A stretch of 64,000 nt of DNA from Leucobacter aridicollis (GCF_024399335.1 NZ_CP075339.1:682001-746000); one strand, 5' to 3'; positions 17,044 to 26,006 are shown, counted from the first letter of the stretch. The notes: generated from the letters alone by a model not told the origin. Made by a program: numbers and translations.

Positions 17044-17936
17044 CAGCTGCGGCTCCCGTTCAGCTTGGGGTCGAAACGGTCGCGCAGACCGTCGCCGAGG
17101 AGGTTGAAGCCCATCACCGCGAGGGCGATTGCGGCGCCGGGGAAGATCGCGAGCAGCGGGTGCGTGCCGAGGAACTGCTGCGACTCCTGCAGCATGCGTC
17201 CCCACGACGGGGTTGGCGGTGGGGTGCCGAGGCCGAGGAAGCTGAGCGCCGCCTCGGCGAGCACTGCGAGCGCGAATGCGACCGAGCACTGCACGACCAC
17301 GATCCCGATGATGTTTGGCAGGACGTGGCGCACGGCGATCCTGAACCGCGACTGGCTCGCCGCCCGCGCGGCGAGCACGTACTCGGTGCTCATCACCTGC
17401 AGGGTGCCCGAGCGGGCGACGCGCGCGAAGCCTGGGATCGTCGAGACGCCGATCGCGACCATCGCCGTGAGCGTCGACGCGCCGAAGACTGCCGCAGACA
17501 TGATGGCGAGCAGGAGCGCGGGGAAGGCGAGCACGATGTCCGAGGAGCGCATGATGAGCTCCTCGGTCCAGCCGCCGCGGATGCCAGCCCAAATACCGAG
17601 CGGGGTGCCGATGAGCAGCGCGATGCCGACCGAGACGAGACCAACGAACAGGGTGATCCTCGCGCCGACGAGCATGCCAGAGAACAGGTCGCGACCGTAC
17701 TTATCGGTGCCGAACCAGTGCTCGGCGCTCGGGCCCTGCAGCCTGTCTGGCGCGTTCACTTGCACGGGGTCGAACGGGGTCCAGAAGAACGACACGATCG
17801 CTGTGACGACGACGATGCCAACGAGCACCATGCCGACGACGAGCGTGGGGGAGAGACCGCGGCGCTTCCGCGGCGCCCGGGGCGCCGAGAGCGCGCTCGT
17901 GCGCGGGCCCTGCGTTGATTTCGAGGTCTGGCTCAC
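17043..17936 (-). CDS. DppC-type ABC transporter permease
   Basis: 297-residue integral membrane permease. After a basic N-terminus comes the OppC-N segment, then HWFGTDKYGRDLFSGMLVGARITL, typical of DppC. The EAA loop that docks on the ATPase is EYVLAARAASQSRFRIAVRHVLPN. Five to six membrane helices are visible. It is 2 bases after dppB and overlaps the ATPase gene. Confidence 0.93.
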   Translation of the reverse strand: MSQTSKSTQGPRTSALSAPRAPRKRRGLSPTLVVGMVLVGIVVVTAIVSFFWTPFDPVQVNAPDRLQGPSAEHWFGTDKYGRDLFSGMLVGARITLFVGLVSVGIALLIGTPLGIWAGIRGGWTEELIMRSSDIVLAFPALLLAIMSAAVFGASTLTAMVAIGVSTIPGFARVARSGTLQVMSTEYVLAARAASQSRFRIAVRHVLPNIIGIVVVQCSVAFALAVLAEAALSFLGLGTPPPTPSWGRMLQESQQFLGTHPLLAIFPGAAIALAVMGFNLLGDGLRDRFDPKLNGSRS

Positions 17937-17938
17937 GG

Positions 17939-18886
17939 CTAGGCCCCCTTTCGCATGCGCGGATCGACGATCGTGTAGAGCACGTCGATGAGCAGATTGA
18001 GCAGCAGCGTGATCGCGACGAGCACCATCACGACTGACTGCACGGTGAGCAAATCACGGTTCCCGACAGCGTCGAGCAGCATCGAGCCGAGGCCGGGAAT
18101 CACGAAGACGCGCTCGATAACCACGGCGCCGATGATGAGCGCCGCGAGCTGCACGCCGGTGACGGTGATGACCGGGATTGCGGCGTTTCGCATGCCGTGC
18201 TTCAGCAGGGCGCCGGTGGGGCTGAGCCCCTTCGAGCGGGCGGTGCGGAGGTAATCCTCGCTCATGATCTCGAGCACCGCCGAGCGCACGTAGCGGGTCA
18301 GGATCGCGCCCTGCACGCTGGCGAGCGCGAGCACCGGAAGAATGAGGCGGCGCACGAAGTCGCCGAAGTTTTCGCCTGGCGGGGTCCAGCCGCCGGCGGG
18401 CAGCCAGCCGAGCCCGACAGCGAAGACGAGCACGAGCAGGATGCCTGCGAGGAAGCCTGGAATCGCGACGCCGAGCTGGCTGCCAGCGCCGATCAGGATC
18501 CCGGAGGCGTTGCGGTGCCGTACGGCAGCGATCGTGCCGAGCGGGATTGCGATCGCGAGTGCAACGATCATCGCCGTGATGACGAGGATGAGGCTCACCT
18601 GGAGCCTGTCGAACACGAGCGGGCTGATGTCCTGCCGCGTGATGTAGGAGGTGCCGAAGTCGCCTGTGAGAAGACCGCCGACCCAGTCGAAGTATTGGAC
18701 GTAGAGCGGCCTGTCGGTGCCGAACTCGTGCTGCAGCTGCGCGACGAGTTCGGGGCTCGCGTTCGTACCGAGCGCGACCTGCGCCGGGTCGCCGGGGATG
18801 AGCCGCATGAAGAGGAACACGACGACTGTCGCGACGAGGAACGTCGCCGCGAAGCGCGCGAGATTGATGAGAATCCGAATGGCCAT
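17939..18886 (-). CDS. DppB-type ABC transporter permease
   Basis: 315-residue membrane permease, partner of DppC. The N-terminal helix is followed by RLIPGDPAQVALG and the long periplasmic loop TDRPLYVQYFDWVGGLLTGDFGTS, both DppB signatures. The EAA loop is DYLRTARSKGLSPTGALLKHGMRNA. It ends 2 bases before dppC. Upstream, a perfect hairpin separates it from the solute-binding-protein gene. Confidence 0.93.
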   Translation of the reverse strand: MAIRILINLARFAATFLVATVVVFLFMRLIPGDPAQVALGTNASPELVAQLQHEFGTDRPLYVQYFDWVGGLLTGDFGTSYITRQDISPLVFDRLQVSLILVITAMIVALAIAIPLGTIAAVRHRNASGILIGAGSQLGVAIPGFLAGILLVLVFAVGLGWLPAGGWTPPGENFGDFVRRLILPVLALASVQGAILTRYVRSAVLEIMSEDYLRTARSKGLSPTGALLKHGMRNAAIPVITVTGVQLAALIIGAVVIERVFVIPGLGSMLLDAVGNRDLLTVQSVVMVLVAITLLLNLLIDVLYTIVDPRMRKGA

Positions 18887-18921
18887 GCCGTGGTCCTAGG
18901 TGTTGAGGGCGTGGGGCGAAC

Positions 18922-18953
18922 CGGGGTGGTGGGCTCGTGCGCCCACCACCCCG
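18922..18953 (-). terminator. intercistronic hairpin after the solute-binding-protein gene
   Basis: 13-bp perfect stem (18922-18934 with 18941-18953, CGGGGTGGTGGGC and complement) and a 6-base loop, between the binding-protein gene and dppB. Such hairpins often stabilise the upstream mRNA or partly terminate, giving more binding protein than permease. There is no T tract on the minus-strand side, so attenuation or stabilisation is more likely than full termination. Confidence 0.65.
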
Positions 18954-18960
18954 CGTCGGG

Positions 18961-20481
18961 CTACTTCCAGGAGAGCCCGGTGAGGTCGAGCGACTCGACG
19001 ATTGCGTTCTCGGGAACGCCTGCGAGGTCCGACTTCGTGATGACGATGTTCGGGAAGAGGAACAGCACGCCGCTTGCGGCATCGTCAACGATCTGGCGCT
19101 GTACGTCTTGCATGCCCGAGATGTAGCCGGCCTCGTCTGCCTCGTCGGCTGCGGTGACGAGCGGAGCGATCTTCGAGTTGTCGTAGCCGATGTAGTAGTC
19201 GGGGTTGTTGAAGACGGTGAGCACGTCGCGCGCCTCGACGGCGAGCACGGTTGTCATCTCGAAGTTGTGGTTCGTGAACACGTCATCGAGCCAGACCGCA
19301 GGGAACTCGGAGGACTCGATGGTGACGTCGATTCCGACGTCTGCGAGCTGCGACACGACGATCTCAGACACTGCCTGCGCGTATGGGCGGGTGGGCACCT
19401 TGTAGGTGACCTTCAGGTTCTCCTTGCCCGCCTCCTTGAGCAGCGCCTTCGCCTTCTCGGGGTCGTAAGCGTACTGATCGTTGAGGTCGACGTAGTAGGG
19501 CTCCTTCGGGGTGACGAAGGTCGCGTCGAGCGAACCGTAGCCGTTCCAAGCGGTGTCGATAATCGCCTGGCGGTCAAGCGCGTACAGCACGGCCTGGCGC
19601 ACGCGTACGTCGTTGAACGGCTCAGTGCGGTTGTTGAATGACAGCGAGACCTCGCCGGAGGAGGTGCCGCTCGTGACGGTGAACGCATCATCAGACTCGA
19701 AGGTGCTGACAAGCTCGGGGGCCTGAAGGTTCACGATCGCGTCGACGTCGCCGGTGCGGAGCGCGTTCGTCGTCGCTGTCGCGTCAGCGAAGTACTTGAG
19801 CGTGACGCCCTCGACGCCAGGTGTGTCGCCCCAGTAGTCGTCGCGGGTGGCGAGCTCGATCGACTCGTTCTGCTTCCACGAAGCGACAGTGTAGGGGCCT
19901 GTGCCGACCGGAGCGTTCGCGAGGTCCGCGACTCCGTTCGGGGAGAAGATCGCGCCGACGGGGGTCGCGATGTCGAACAGCCAGGCGTTCGACGGGCGCG
20001 AGAGGTGCACGGCAACCTCGGTGTCAGAGATGACCTCGACGCTCTCGACGACGTCCATCTTCGCCTTGAGCGTCGTGGTCCAGTCGGTCTTGACCCGCTC
20101 GAAGCTGAACTTCACGTCGTTCGCGGTGAATGCGTCGCCGTTCGAGAACGTCGCGCCTTCCTGCAGGGTGAACGTGTAGGTCTTGCGGTCGTCCGAGAGC
20201 TTCCACTCTTTGGCGAGGAGCGGCACGATCTCGCCCTCCTGGTTTACCTCGACGAGGCCCTCGTAGACGTTCGTCATGAGTGCCTGCGGAATCGCAGAGC
20301 CCGCGGTCGTGGTGAAGTCGAGGTTCACCGGCGCGCCGGTGAGGGCGATTGTCGCGGTGGTCTCGGTCGAACCGGCATCGCCGCCGGTGCTGCCGCCCGA
20401 GCCTGCCGAGCAGCCGGTGAGCGCGAGCGCGCCAGCCGTGATGATCGCCGCGGCGATGGAGAGAGTTGTCTTACGACGCAT
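18961..20481 (-). CDS. peptide/nickel-type ABC transporter substrate-binding lipoprotein (SBP_bac_5)
   Basis: Extracytoplasmic receptor of the importer. The signal peptide MRRKTTLSIAAAIITAGA ends in lipobox LTGCSAGS, so it is a lipoprotein, followed by a Gly/Ser/Thr linker. The SBP_bac_5 fold signatures are NVYEGLVEVNQEGEIVPLLA, GTGPYTVASW and DVRVRQAVLYALDRQ. ATG 20481 has AGGAAG upstream; the longer open frame to 20769 lacks a signal peptide start. It is the first gene of the dpp-like operon and is divergent from a GntR regulator. Length about 506 residues. Ligand unknown; amide compounds are suggested by the amidase downstream. Confidence 0.92.
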   Translation of the reverse strand: MRRKTTLSIAAAIITAGALALTGCSAGSGGSTGGDAGSTETTATIALTGAPVNLDFTTTAGSAIPQALMTNVYEGLVEVNQEGEIVPLLAKEWKLSDDRKTYTFTLQEGATFSNGDAFTANDVKFSFERVKTDWTTTLKAKMDVVESVEVISDTEVAVHLSRPSNAWLFDIATPVGAIFSPNGVADLANAPVGTGPYTVASWKQNESIELATRDDYWGDTPGVEGVTLKYFADATATTNALRTGDVDAIVNLQAPELVSTFESDDAFTVTSGTSSGEVSLSFNNRTEPFNDVRVRQAVLYALDRQAIIDTAWNGYGSLDATFVTPKEPYYVDLNDQYAYDPEKAKALLKEAGKENLKVTYKVPTRPYAQAVSEIVVSQLADVGIDVTIESSEFPAVWLDDVFTNHNFEMTTVLAVEARDVLTVFNNPDYYIGYDNSKIAPLVTAADEADEAGYISGMQDVQRQIVDDAASGVLFLFPNIVITKSDLAGVPENAIVESLDLTGLSWK

Positions 20482-20567
20482 GGTGCTTCCTGTCACATGT
20501 GGGGTCGGCGGCATCGCCGACGGCTTGTGCTTCGGTATGAAAGTGTGGGCTGGATTTGCTGGGTGTG

Positions 20568-20580
20568 CAAACCCGGTTTG
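20568..20580. promoter_or_regulatory. small dyad upstream of importer operon
   Basis: CAAACCCGGTTTG is a perfect 6-bp inverted repeat with a 1-base centre, 87 bases upstream of the binding-protein gene. It may be an operator or part of the leader; no partner regulator is implied. Confidence 0.35.
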
Positions 20581-20662
20581 GCGCGAACGGTTGGATATCA
20601 CCCCTCGGTGCGAGTCGGCTCTGACCCGCCCCTCGCGCCGCGAGGATTCAAACCAGGATACA

Positions 20663-20673
20663 TGGTAAGGCCA
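20663..20673. promoter_or_regulatory. FadR-type GntR operator
   Basis: TGGTAAGGCCA is one mismatch from the dyad at 10081 (TGGTAAGACCA). It lies in the 276-base divergent region between the importer operon and the GntR gene, 85 bases before the GntR start. It probably serves autoregulation and control of the importer. Confidence 0.65.
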
Positions 20674-20757
20674 CTTGTGGGGCGCTACTATCTGAGAGAG
20701 TTTCCCGAATCGGTTCTTCCGCCTTCGGCCGTCGACCTCACAGAGGAGTGCAGTCGT

Positions 20758-21540
20758 TTGACCACACACAGCTTCACCCCCGCGGTGCCAGTACTCACCT
20801 ACCAGCGGATCGTCGAACAGGTGGAATCGGCAATCATCTCCGGGGAGATCCCCGTTGGCACGCAGCTCTCGAGCGAGCGCGACCTCATGGTGCAGTTTGG
20901 TGTGAGCCGCCCGACCGTGCGCGAAGCGCTCCGCGTGCTGCAGAGCATGGGGCTCATCGAGCCGAAGCCCGGCACCCGCGGTGGCCCGGTGGTGCTCGCG
21001 CCCTCACCCGAGACACTCGAAAGATCGTTCAGGGCGATGCTTGGCACCGCGTCGCTCGGGCTCGCCGAACTCGTGCAGTTTCGCATCGTGCTCGACGGGT
21101 CAGCTTCCGAGCTCGCGGCCGTGCTGCATACCGACGAGCAACTCGAACGCATGCGCGAAGCCGTGACCCGTATGCGTGAGGCAGCCGAGGGAGTCGGCGG
21201 AGCTGGCGGGACCCCGGCGAGCGACGCCGAGTTCGCAGACGCCGACCTCGCATTTCACCGGACTGTGTGGGAGGCAAGCGGCAACCAGGTGTTGCAGCTC
21301 AGCGGTCAGGCTGTCGCGGGGGCGCTCAGGGCGCTCGTGCAGCGGGACCTCGAGCGCGGCTCAGGGCAGAGCGCGGTGCGGCTCGACTCCGCGCGCATCG
21401 ACTCGGGCCTGTTCGAAGCGATCGAGCGCCGAGACTCGGCGGAGGCTGGGCGCATCGCACGCAGCGCAATCGCCGACCGCTTCAGCTCCATGCTGACAGA
21501 GCGGGAGCGCCTCGCGCTCGCAGCGATCACCGGGCCCTAG
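20758..21540 (+). CDS. GntR-family (FadR subfamily) regulator with FCD domain
   Basis: Winged-helix regulator. The N-terminal GntR helix-turn-helix reads GTQLSSERDLMVQFGVSRPT, then TVREALRVLQSMGLIEPKPG. The C-terminal FCD ligand domain shows AFHRTVWEASGN and RDSAEAGRIARSAI. I choose TTG 20758 because GAGGAG lies 9 bases upstream and the preceding reading frame is not GntR-like. It is divergent from the importer operon with a TGGT-type operator between, and the same operator occurs at 10081, so it likely controls both halves of the catabolic cluster, relieved by an acid effector. The effector is unknown. Confidence 0.9.
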   Translation: MTTHSFTPAVPVLTYQRIVEQVESAIISGEIPVGTQLSSERDLMVQFGVSRPTVREALRVLQSMGLIEPKPGTRGGPVVLAPSPETLERSFRAMLGTASLGLAELVQFRIVLDGSASELAAVLHTDEQLERMREAVTRMREAAEGVGGAGGTPASDAEFADADLAFHRTVWEASGNQVLQLSGQAVAGALRALVQRDLERGSGQSAVRLDSARIDSGLFEAIERRDSAEAGRIARSAIADRFSSMLTERERLALAAITGP

Positions 21541-21694
21541 CTTTGGCGCGCGGCCGGCCCGGGCCCCTCGCTCGGCCCCGCCTGGCCGGCTCGCCTCGCC
21601 CGGCGCGGGGGCGGCGCGGCCTGCCCGGCTCGCCCCGGCTCGGCCCGCCTCCGCTCGCCCAGGTTCGCCCCGGCTCGGCCCGGCCCGCCCCGCG

Positions 21695-21770
21695 AATGCA
21701 CACGGCTTCCGCAGATGTACACGATTTCAACGCGTAGTTTTCGTGTACATCTGCGGAAGCCGTGTGCATT
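21695..21770. terminator. 30-bp perfect inverted repeat, bidirectional terminator or mobile hairpin
   Basis: Arms 21695-21724 and 21741-21770 are perfectly complementary over 30 bp around a 16-base AT-rich loop (TTTCAACGCGTAGTTT). The arm begins AATGCACACGGCTTCC. The stem is much longer than a normal terminator and less GC-rich than its flanks. The convergent location fits a shared terminator, but the length also fits an imported hairpin element. Confidence 0.65.
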
Positions 21771-21780
21771 GGGGTGCTGG

Positions 21781-21828
21781 GGCGTCCGCCGGGGAGTGGG
21801 CGGGGGCGTCCGCCGGGGAGTGGGCGGG
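21781..21828. repeat. 24-bp tandem repeat, two copies
   Basis: The unit starting GGCGTCCGCCGGGGAGTG occurs twice, at 21781-21804 and 21805-21828, with identical sequence. It begins 10 bases after the 30-bp hairpin. Confidence 0.8.
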
Positions 21829-21895
21829 GCGTCTGACCGGGGGAGCCGGACCGGGCGGGTGCTCGGCTGGCAGCGTGGGGCGGGAGCCCGGCGCC

Positions 21896-23140
21896 TCAGT
21901 CGCCGGTGCGGGCCGACCTGAACGCCACCGCAGCGAGCACCGCACAGGCCACAGCAATCGCTCCCGTGAAGGCGAGCACCGCCGGAGTCAGCCCGAAGGT
22001 TGACGCGGCAATGCCGAGGCCGAGCACCGGCAGCGTGCTGCCGAGGTAGGTGACGGCGTAGATCGCGTTCACGGTTGCTCCGTGGCGTGCCGACGGCACC
22101 GCTGCAACGGCGGCGCCGAACGCCCGCTGGAAGGCGATGCCCTGGCCTGCGCCAGCGATGAGGCATGCGGCGACAGTGAGTGCCGGGCTCGCAAGCGCCG
22201 TTGCGAGGCCGAGGAGCAGCGTGCCCGTGGCGAATGCGACGAGCCCGAGCGGCGCCGCGAGGCGGCCACGCACCGGGAAGAGCTGCACGGCTGCCGACGC
22301 GAGGAGCACGAGCGATGCGAGCAGCCCGAGCAGCGGGCGCGAGGTCGCGTGGAACAGCTCGGCGAAGTGCCCGGGGGCGAGCGAGAGTGCGAACCCGAAG
22401 AACGCGAAGCTCACGAAGCCCACGAGCGCCGCCATACGGATCGCTGGAACCGAGGCCGCGACGGCCGCTGGTGTGGAGAGCTGCTGCGTGACCGGCCCGG
22501 GGGCTGCGGTGTTTCGGCGCCCCACAGGCTCGCACTCGGGGTGCGGCGCGATCACGAGTATCACTGGGATGAGGGCGACGAGCAGGATCGACCAGGCCAC
22601 GAACGGCACCTGCGTTGGCTGTTGCCCCGCGAGCGAGAGCACGCCGCCGAGGATCGGACCTGCCGCGACGCCGCCCGATGTTGCGAGGAGCGTGAGCCGC
22701 CCGCTCAGGTTGGGCCGTCCAGGCAGGAGCACCCTGAGTGCGCTCGAGCCGGTGCCTGTTGCGGCGGCGATCGCGAGGCCTTGGATGGCGCGTGCGAGGC
22801 AGAACCACGCGAGCGTGGGGGCGAGCGCGAGCCCGAGGGTCGCGAGCGAGGTTGCAGCGAGCGCCCAGACGAGGACTGTGCGCCGGTTTGCCCGCTCGCC
22901 GAGTGGTCTGAAGAGCACGAGCCCGACGAGCAGGCTCAAGACGTAGCTCGCGAATGCGACGGTGATGCCGAATTCGTCGACGTGTAGCCTGTCACCGATG
23001 AGCGGATACAGCGCGGTCGGGAGGTTGACCGCGGTGAGCAGCCCGAAGAGGCTAACGATTGTGAGGGTCGCGCGGATTCGGGGGCGCCGGAGGGAAACTG
23101 GCGCGCTGCCTGGGTGCGCGAGGGCATGGGTGCTGCTCAA
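21896..23140 (-). CDS. MFS transporter
   Basis: Twelve-helix major facilitator. [17 protein letters not shown] opens helix 1; [18 protein letters not shown] is the conserved loop 2-3; [20 protein letters not shown] marks helix 4-5. The start is uncertain: TTG 23140 ([11 protein letters not shown]) gives about 414 residues and fits the family, while an open frame to 23281 adds 47 residues with no hydrophobic or conserved content. It is divergent from an Lrp/AsnC regulator across a long control region, so may export an amino acid or related compound; inference only. Confidence 0.82.
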   Translation of the reverse strand: MSSTHALAHPGSAPVSLRRPRIRATLTIVSLFGLLTAVNLPTALYPLIGDRLHVDEFGITVAFASYVLSLLVGLVLFRPLGERANRRTVLVWALAATSLATLGLALAPTLAWFCLARAIQGLAIAAATGTGSSALRVLLPGRPNLSGRLTLLATSGGVAAGPILGGVLSLAGQQPTQVPFVAWSILLVALIPVILVIAPHPECEPVGRRNTAAPGPVTQQLSTPAAVAASVPAIRMAALVGFVSFAFFGFALSLAPGHFAELFHATSRPLLGLLASLVLLASAAVQLFPVRGRLAAPLGLVAFATGTLLLGLATALASPALTVAACLIAGAGQGIAFQRAFGAAVAAVPSARHGATVNAIYAVTYLGSTLPVLGLGIAASTFGLTPAVLAFTGAIAVACAVLAAVAFRSARTGD

Positions 23141-23587
23141 CTTGGTGCTTTCGTACTGGCAACCGGGGTGGTGGTCGCGTGCGGTGCTGCGGGTGCCGGG
23201 TGTGGCGTGCAGCGGTGCGGGGAGCGGCTGATTGGCTGAACCCCGAGGAGTATTCAACCTCACGGTGCGGCCGGCATGCAAACCTGCATGGCACAGTGCG
23301 AAATGTGGCTCTGATTGGCGCCCCCTACGCCGCGGGACCGCGGCGTACCCACGGCGATTGTGGGTGCACTATGGCAGGGAGTTGCGCTCAATCAGGTGCT
23401 AGGTGCGAATGGCCTGGGGTGGTGGTCATCTGCGGTGCGGGTCCCTCCTGGTGGGGCGGGCCGCGGGGTCGGAAGCGGATGGTGCCGCCTCCCGAGAAGT
23501 ATTCAATCGAGGGGTGCAAGATTCGCGCAACCGGTTAAGCTTTGAGTGCGCAATTTGTATAGCCAAACCCGAAGAACGGAGCGCGAA
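23141..23587. promoter_or_regulatory. long divergent control region with duplicated segment and palindromes
   Basis: 447 bases between the MFS and Lrp genes with no credible ORF. Two related segments (about 23161-23285 and 23412-23532) share GGGGTGGTGGTC, TGCGGTGC and, 82-84 bases after the first block, CCCGAGRAGTATTCAA and a terminal CAACC/AAACC. Between them lie a 22-bp palindrome (23326-23347) and a CCCAC...GTGGG dyad (23347-23365). This looks like a duplicated promoter/operator unit, one copy facing each gene. Confidence 0.5.
23326..23347. promoter_or_regulatory. 22-bp palindrome
   Basis: TACGCCGCGG-GA-CCGCGGCGTA: perfect 10-bp arms with a 2-base centre, midway between the MFS and Lrp genes. 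It may be a regulator site or a cruciform/terminator; no T tract. Confidence 0.5.
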
Positions 23588-24055
23588 GTGAGCGAAGTGT
23601 ATGCCCTCGATGCGACGGATCGTCGAATCCTCGAGCAGCTCGACGTCGACGCGCGTATGCCAGTCGCAATGATCGCCCACAAGCTTGGCCTCGCCCGCGG
23701 CACCGTGCAGGCGCGTATCGACAAGATGCAGGCGGCTGACGTGTTCAGGCCGCACAGCGCGCGCGTGAAGCCCGCGGCATTCGGCCGCCCCGTTGCCGCG
23801 ATGGTGCAGGTTGAGCTCGACCAGCACCTCATCAGCGAAGCGATCCGCGCCCTCGCGAGCATTCCCGAGGTGCTCGAGTGCTTCGCTCCGGCGGGCGACA
23901 CCGACCTGCTGCTGCGCGTCGTCGCGCGCGACCCTGAAGACCTGTACCGGGTGAGCGAGGAGATCAGGCTCTGCCCTGGCATCACGCGGACGTCGACGAG
24001 CCTCTTCCTCAGGCAGGTCATTCCCTATCGCGTCACCGGCATGCTCGCTGAGTAG
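23588..24055 (+). CDS. Lrp/AsnC-family transcriptional regulator
   Basis: 155-residue regulator. The N-terminal helix-turn-helix is LDATDRRILEQLDVDARMP, then MIAHKLGLARGTVQARIDKM; the RAM ligand-binding domain follows (FGRPVAAMVQVELDQ, DLLLRVVARDPEDLYRV). GTG 23588 with GGAG upstream is preferred to GTG 23546. It is divergent from the MFS gene and probably controls it, by analogy with Lrp/exporter pairs. 134 bases separate it from tyrA. Confidence 0.9.
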   Translation: MSEVYALDATDRRILEQLDVDARMPVAMIAHKLGLARGTVQARIDKMQAADVFRPHSARVKPAAFGRPVAAMVQVELDQHLISEAIRALASIPEVLECFAPAGDTDLLLRVVARDPEDLYRVSEEIRLCPGITRTSTSLFLRQVIPYRVTGMLAE

Positions 24056-24189
24056 CGCGGGGCGGTAGCCAGGCAAGCCGAGGAGGCCCGGTGCGAGATT
24101 TTCCGCGAAAAACCGCTAAAATCGAGGGAGTTTCATCTCCTGGCGCTGGCGTAGCGCCCGCAGCGCCACGAACGGAGAACCCACTCGCG

Positions 24190-25278
24190 ATGAATGAACT
24201 TGAATCCCGCGTCCGCGGTACCGTGCACATCGTCGGTGCCGGGCTGCTCGGAGCGAGCGTCGGCCTCGGCCTGCGCGAGCGCGGTGTTGACGTCACGCTT
24301 GAGGATCTCTCGCCGACCGCTGTCGCGCTCGCCGCAGACTACGGCGCGGGGAGGATCCGAGACGCCGCTGATCCTGAACCGTCAGTCGTGGTTGTCGCGA
24401 CCCCTCCCGACGTCGTCGCCGATGCCGTTGAGCGGGCGCTCGCAGAGTTCCCGGACGCGGTCGTCACCGACGTCGCGAGCGTGAAGCTCGCCCCCTACCT
24501 CGAACTCGTGCGTCGCGGCGCACCGCTGAAGAACTACGTCGGCTCGCACCCGATGGCAGGCCGCGAGCGGGGCGGCGCGATCATGGCGCGCGCCGACCTG
24601 TTCACCGCGCGGCCGTGGGTGATCTGCCGCGACCGAGACACCCCAGCGGAGGCGCTCTCGCTCGTCGAGGCGATCGCGCTCGATCTCGGCGGCGTGCTCA
24701 CCGAGATGACGCCTGAGGAGCACGACCGCTCGGTCGGCCTCGTCTCGCACCTGCCACAGGTCGTGTCGAGCCTGCTTGCCGCACGCCTCGTCTCGGCTGA
24801 GGAGCAGGCGATCGCGCTCGCGGGCGCTGGCCTCCGGGATACGACGAGGATCGCGGCGAGCGATCCTGAACTGTGGGTGCAGATCTTGGGTGCGAACCGC
24901 GAGCCCGTTGTCGCGCTGCTCGAAGAATTCTCGGCGGACGTCGCCGCGTTCACGGCGGCGCTGCGGGACGTCGACGCGCCTGGCGCGAAGCGGAGCGTCG
25001 CAGACCTGCTTGCGGCTGGCGGCCGCGGCGTGGGGCGCATCCCTGGCAAGCACGGGTCGTCCGAGCGGTTCATCACGATTACGGTGCTGATCGACGATAC
25101 GCCGGGCGAGCTCGGCCGGCTGCTCACCGAACTCGGAGAACTCGGTATTAACATGGAAGACTTGCGCCTTGAGCACTCGCCGGGCGCACAGATTGGCTTT
25201 GCGGAGATCGCCGTGCTGCCAGAAGCCGCCGAACGGGCGGTCGCTGACCTTACCGAGCGCGGATGGAGAACACTGTAA
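24190..25278 (+). CDS. tyrA: prephenate dehydrogenase with C-terminal ACT domain
   Basis: Oxidative decarboxylation of prephenate to 4-hydroxyphenylpyruvate in tyrosine biosynthesis. The NAD-binding motif GAGLLGASVGLGL is near residue 15. VGSHPMAGRERGG and the SVGLVSHLPQVV helix carry family catalytic residues. The last 70 residues form an ACT domain (ITVLIDDTPGELGRLLTEL), probably for tyrosine feedback. ATG 24190 has GGAGAA upstream. The stop overlaps the cmk start (TAATG), so tyrA-cmk-der are coupled. Confidence 0.93.
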   Translation: MNELESRVRGTVHIVGAGLLGASVGLGLRERGVDVTLEDLSPTAVALAADYGAGRIRDAADPEPSVVVVATPPDVVADAVERALAEFPDAVVTDVASVKLAPYLELVRRGAPLKNYVGSHPMAGRERGGAIMARADLFTARPWVICRDRDTPAEALSLVEAIALDLGGVLTEMTPEEHDRSVGLVSHLPQVVSSLLAARLVSAEEQAIALAGAGLRDTTRIAASDPELWVQILGANREPVVALLEEFSADVAAFTAALRDVDAPGAKRSVADLLAAGGRGVGRIPGKHGSSERFITITVLIDDTPGELGRLLTELGELGINMEDLRLEHSPGAQIGFAEIAVLPEAAERAVADLTERGWRTL

Positions 25279-26006
25279 TGGGTGCAACACCTGTGGCCAC
25301 CGAGCCCGTGCTCGTCGCGATCGACGGGCCCGCGGGCAGCGGCAAGTCGAGCGTCTCCCGGGCTGCCGCAGAGCAGATGGGCTTCGGCATCCTCGACACC
25401 GGCGCCGCGTACCGCGCCCTCGCGTGGGCGTGCCGTGAGGACGCTGTCGATCTTGACTCCGAAGATGCGGTGCTCGCGATGCTCGACGGCTGGACGTACG
25501 CGATCACGCTGCAGGGCGAGCAGCGCGTGCAGGTGACGCTTCCCGGGGGCACTGAGGCGCTCGACGTCTCTGCGGTGATCCGGACCCCCGAGATCTCGAG
25601 CCAGGTGAGCCGCGTCTCCAAGCACGCCGAGGTACGTGTCCGGCTGAACACAATGTTCCGCGACATCGTTGCTGCCTCGGGGCTGCCCGGCGTCGTCATC
25701 GAGGGCCGCGACATCACCACAGTCGTCGCGCCTGACGCGCCCGTGCGGATCCTGATGACTGCGTCACCCGAGGTGCGGGCGACGAGGCGCCAGGGCGAGC
25801 TGCCCGGCGTGAGCCACGAGCAGGTGCTCGCCGACATCACGGCACGCGATGCGAAGGACGCCGCGGTCGTAGATTTTCTGAACCCCGCCCCCGGGGTCAC
25901 GCTCATTGACACGAGCGACATGAACTTTGGGCAGTCGATCCAAGCTGTGATCGACACCGTTGAGGAGGCCCGCGGGGCCCGCCCATCGAACGAGAAGGAA
26001 CGATGA
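25278..26006 (+). CDS. cmk: cytidylate kinase
   Basis: Phosphorylates CMP and dCMP. The P-loop [16 protein letters not shown] and [13 protein letters not shown] are signatures, with [15 protein letters not shown] and RATRRQGE downstream. I choose ATG 25278 (TAATG overlap with tyrA) over ATG 25263; GGAG lies upstream. Length 242 residues. The 3' end overlaps der by 4 bases (ATGA). cmk-der adjacency is conserved in Actinobacteria. Confidence 0.94.
   Translation: MGATPVATEPVLVAIDGPAGSGKSSVSRAAAEQMGFGILDTGAAYRALAWACREDAVDLDSEDAVLAMLDGWTYAITLQGEQRVQVTLPGGTEALDVSAVIRTPEISSQVSRVSKHAEVRVRLNTMFRDIVAASGLPGVVIEGRDITTVVAPDAPVRILMTASPEVRATRRQGELPGVSHEQVLADITARDAKDAAVVDFLNPAPGVTLIDTSDMNFGQSIQAVIDTVEEARGARPSNEKER

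Larger units (their letters stand above)
21541..21895. other. gene-free stretch with 30-bp hairpin and GC repeats
   Basis: 355 bases between the convergent GntR and MFS genes. In order: a C/G-rich run of CGGCTCGGCC-like units (21560-21690), a 30-bp perfect inverted repeat, and a 24-bp direct repeat. Open frames here are Pro/Arg/Gly-rich shadows. No gene is supported. Confidence 0.6.

Noticed and set aside
21537..22808. 423-codon minus-strand Arg/Pro-rich ORF
   Set aside because: Shadow frame of the MFS gene and of the GC repeats beside it.
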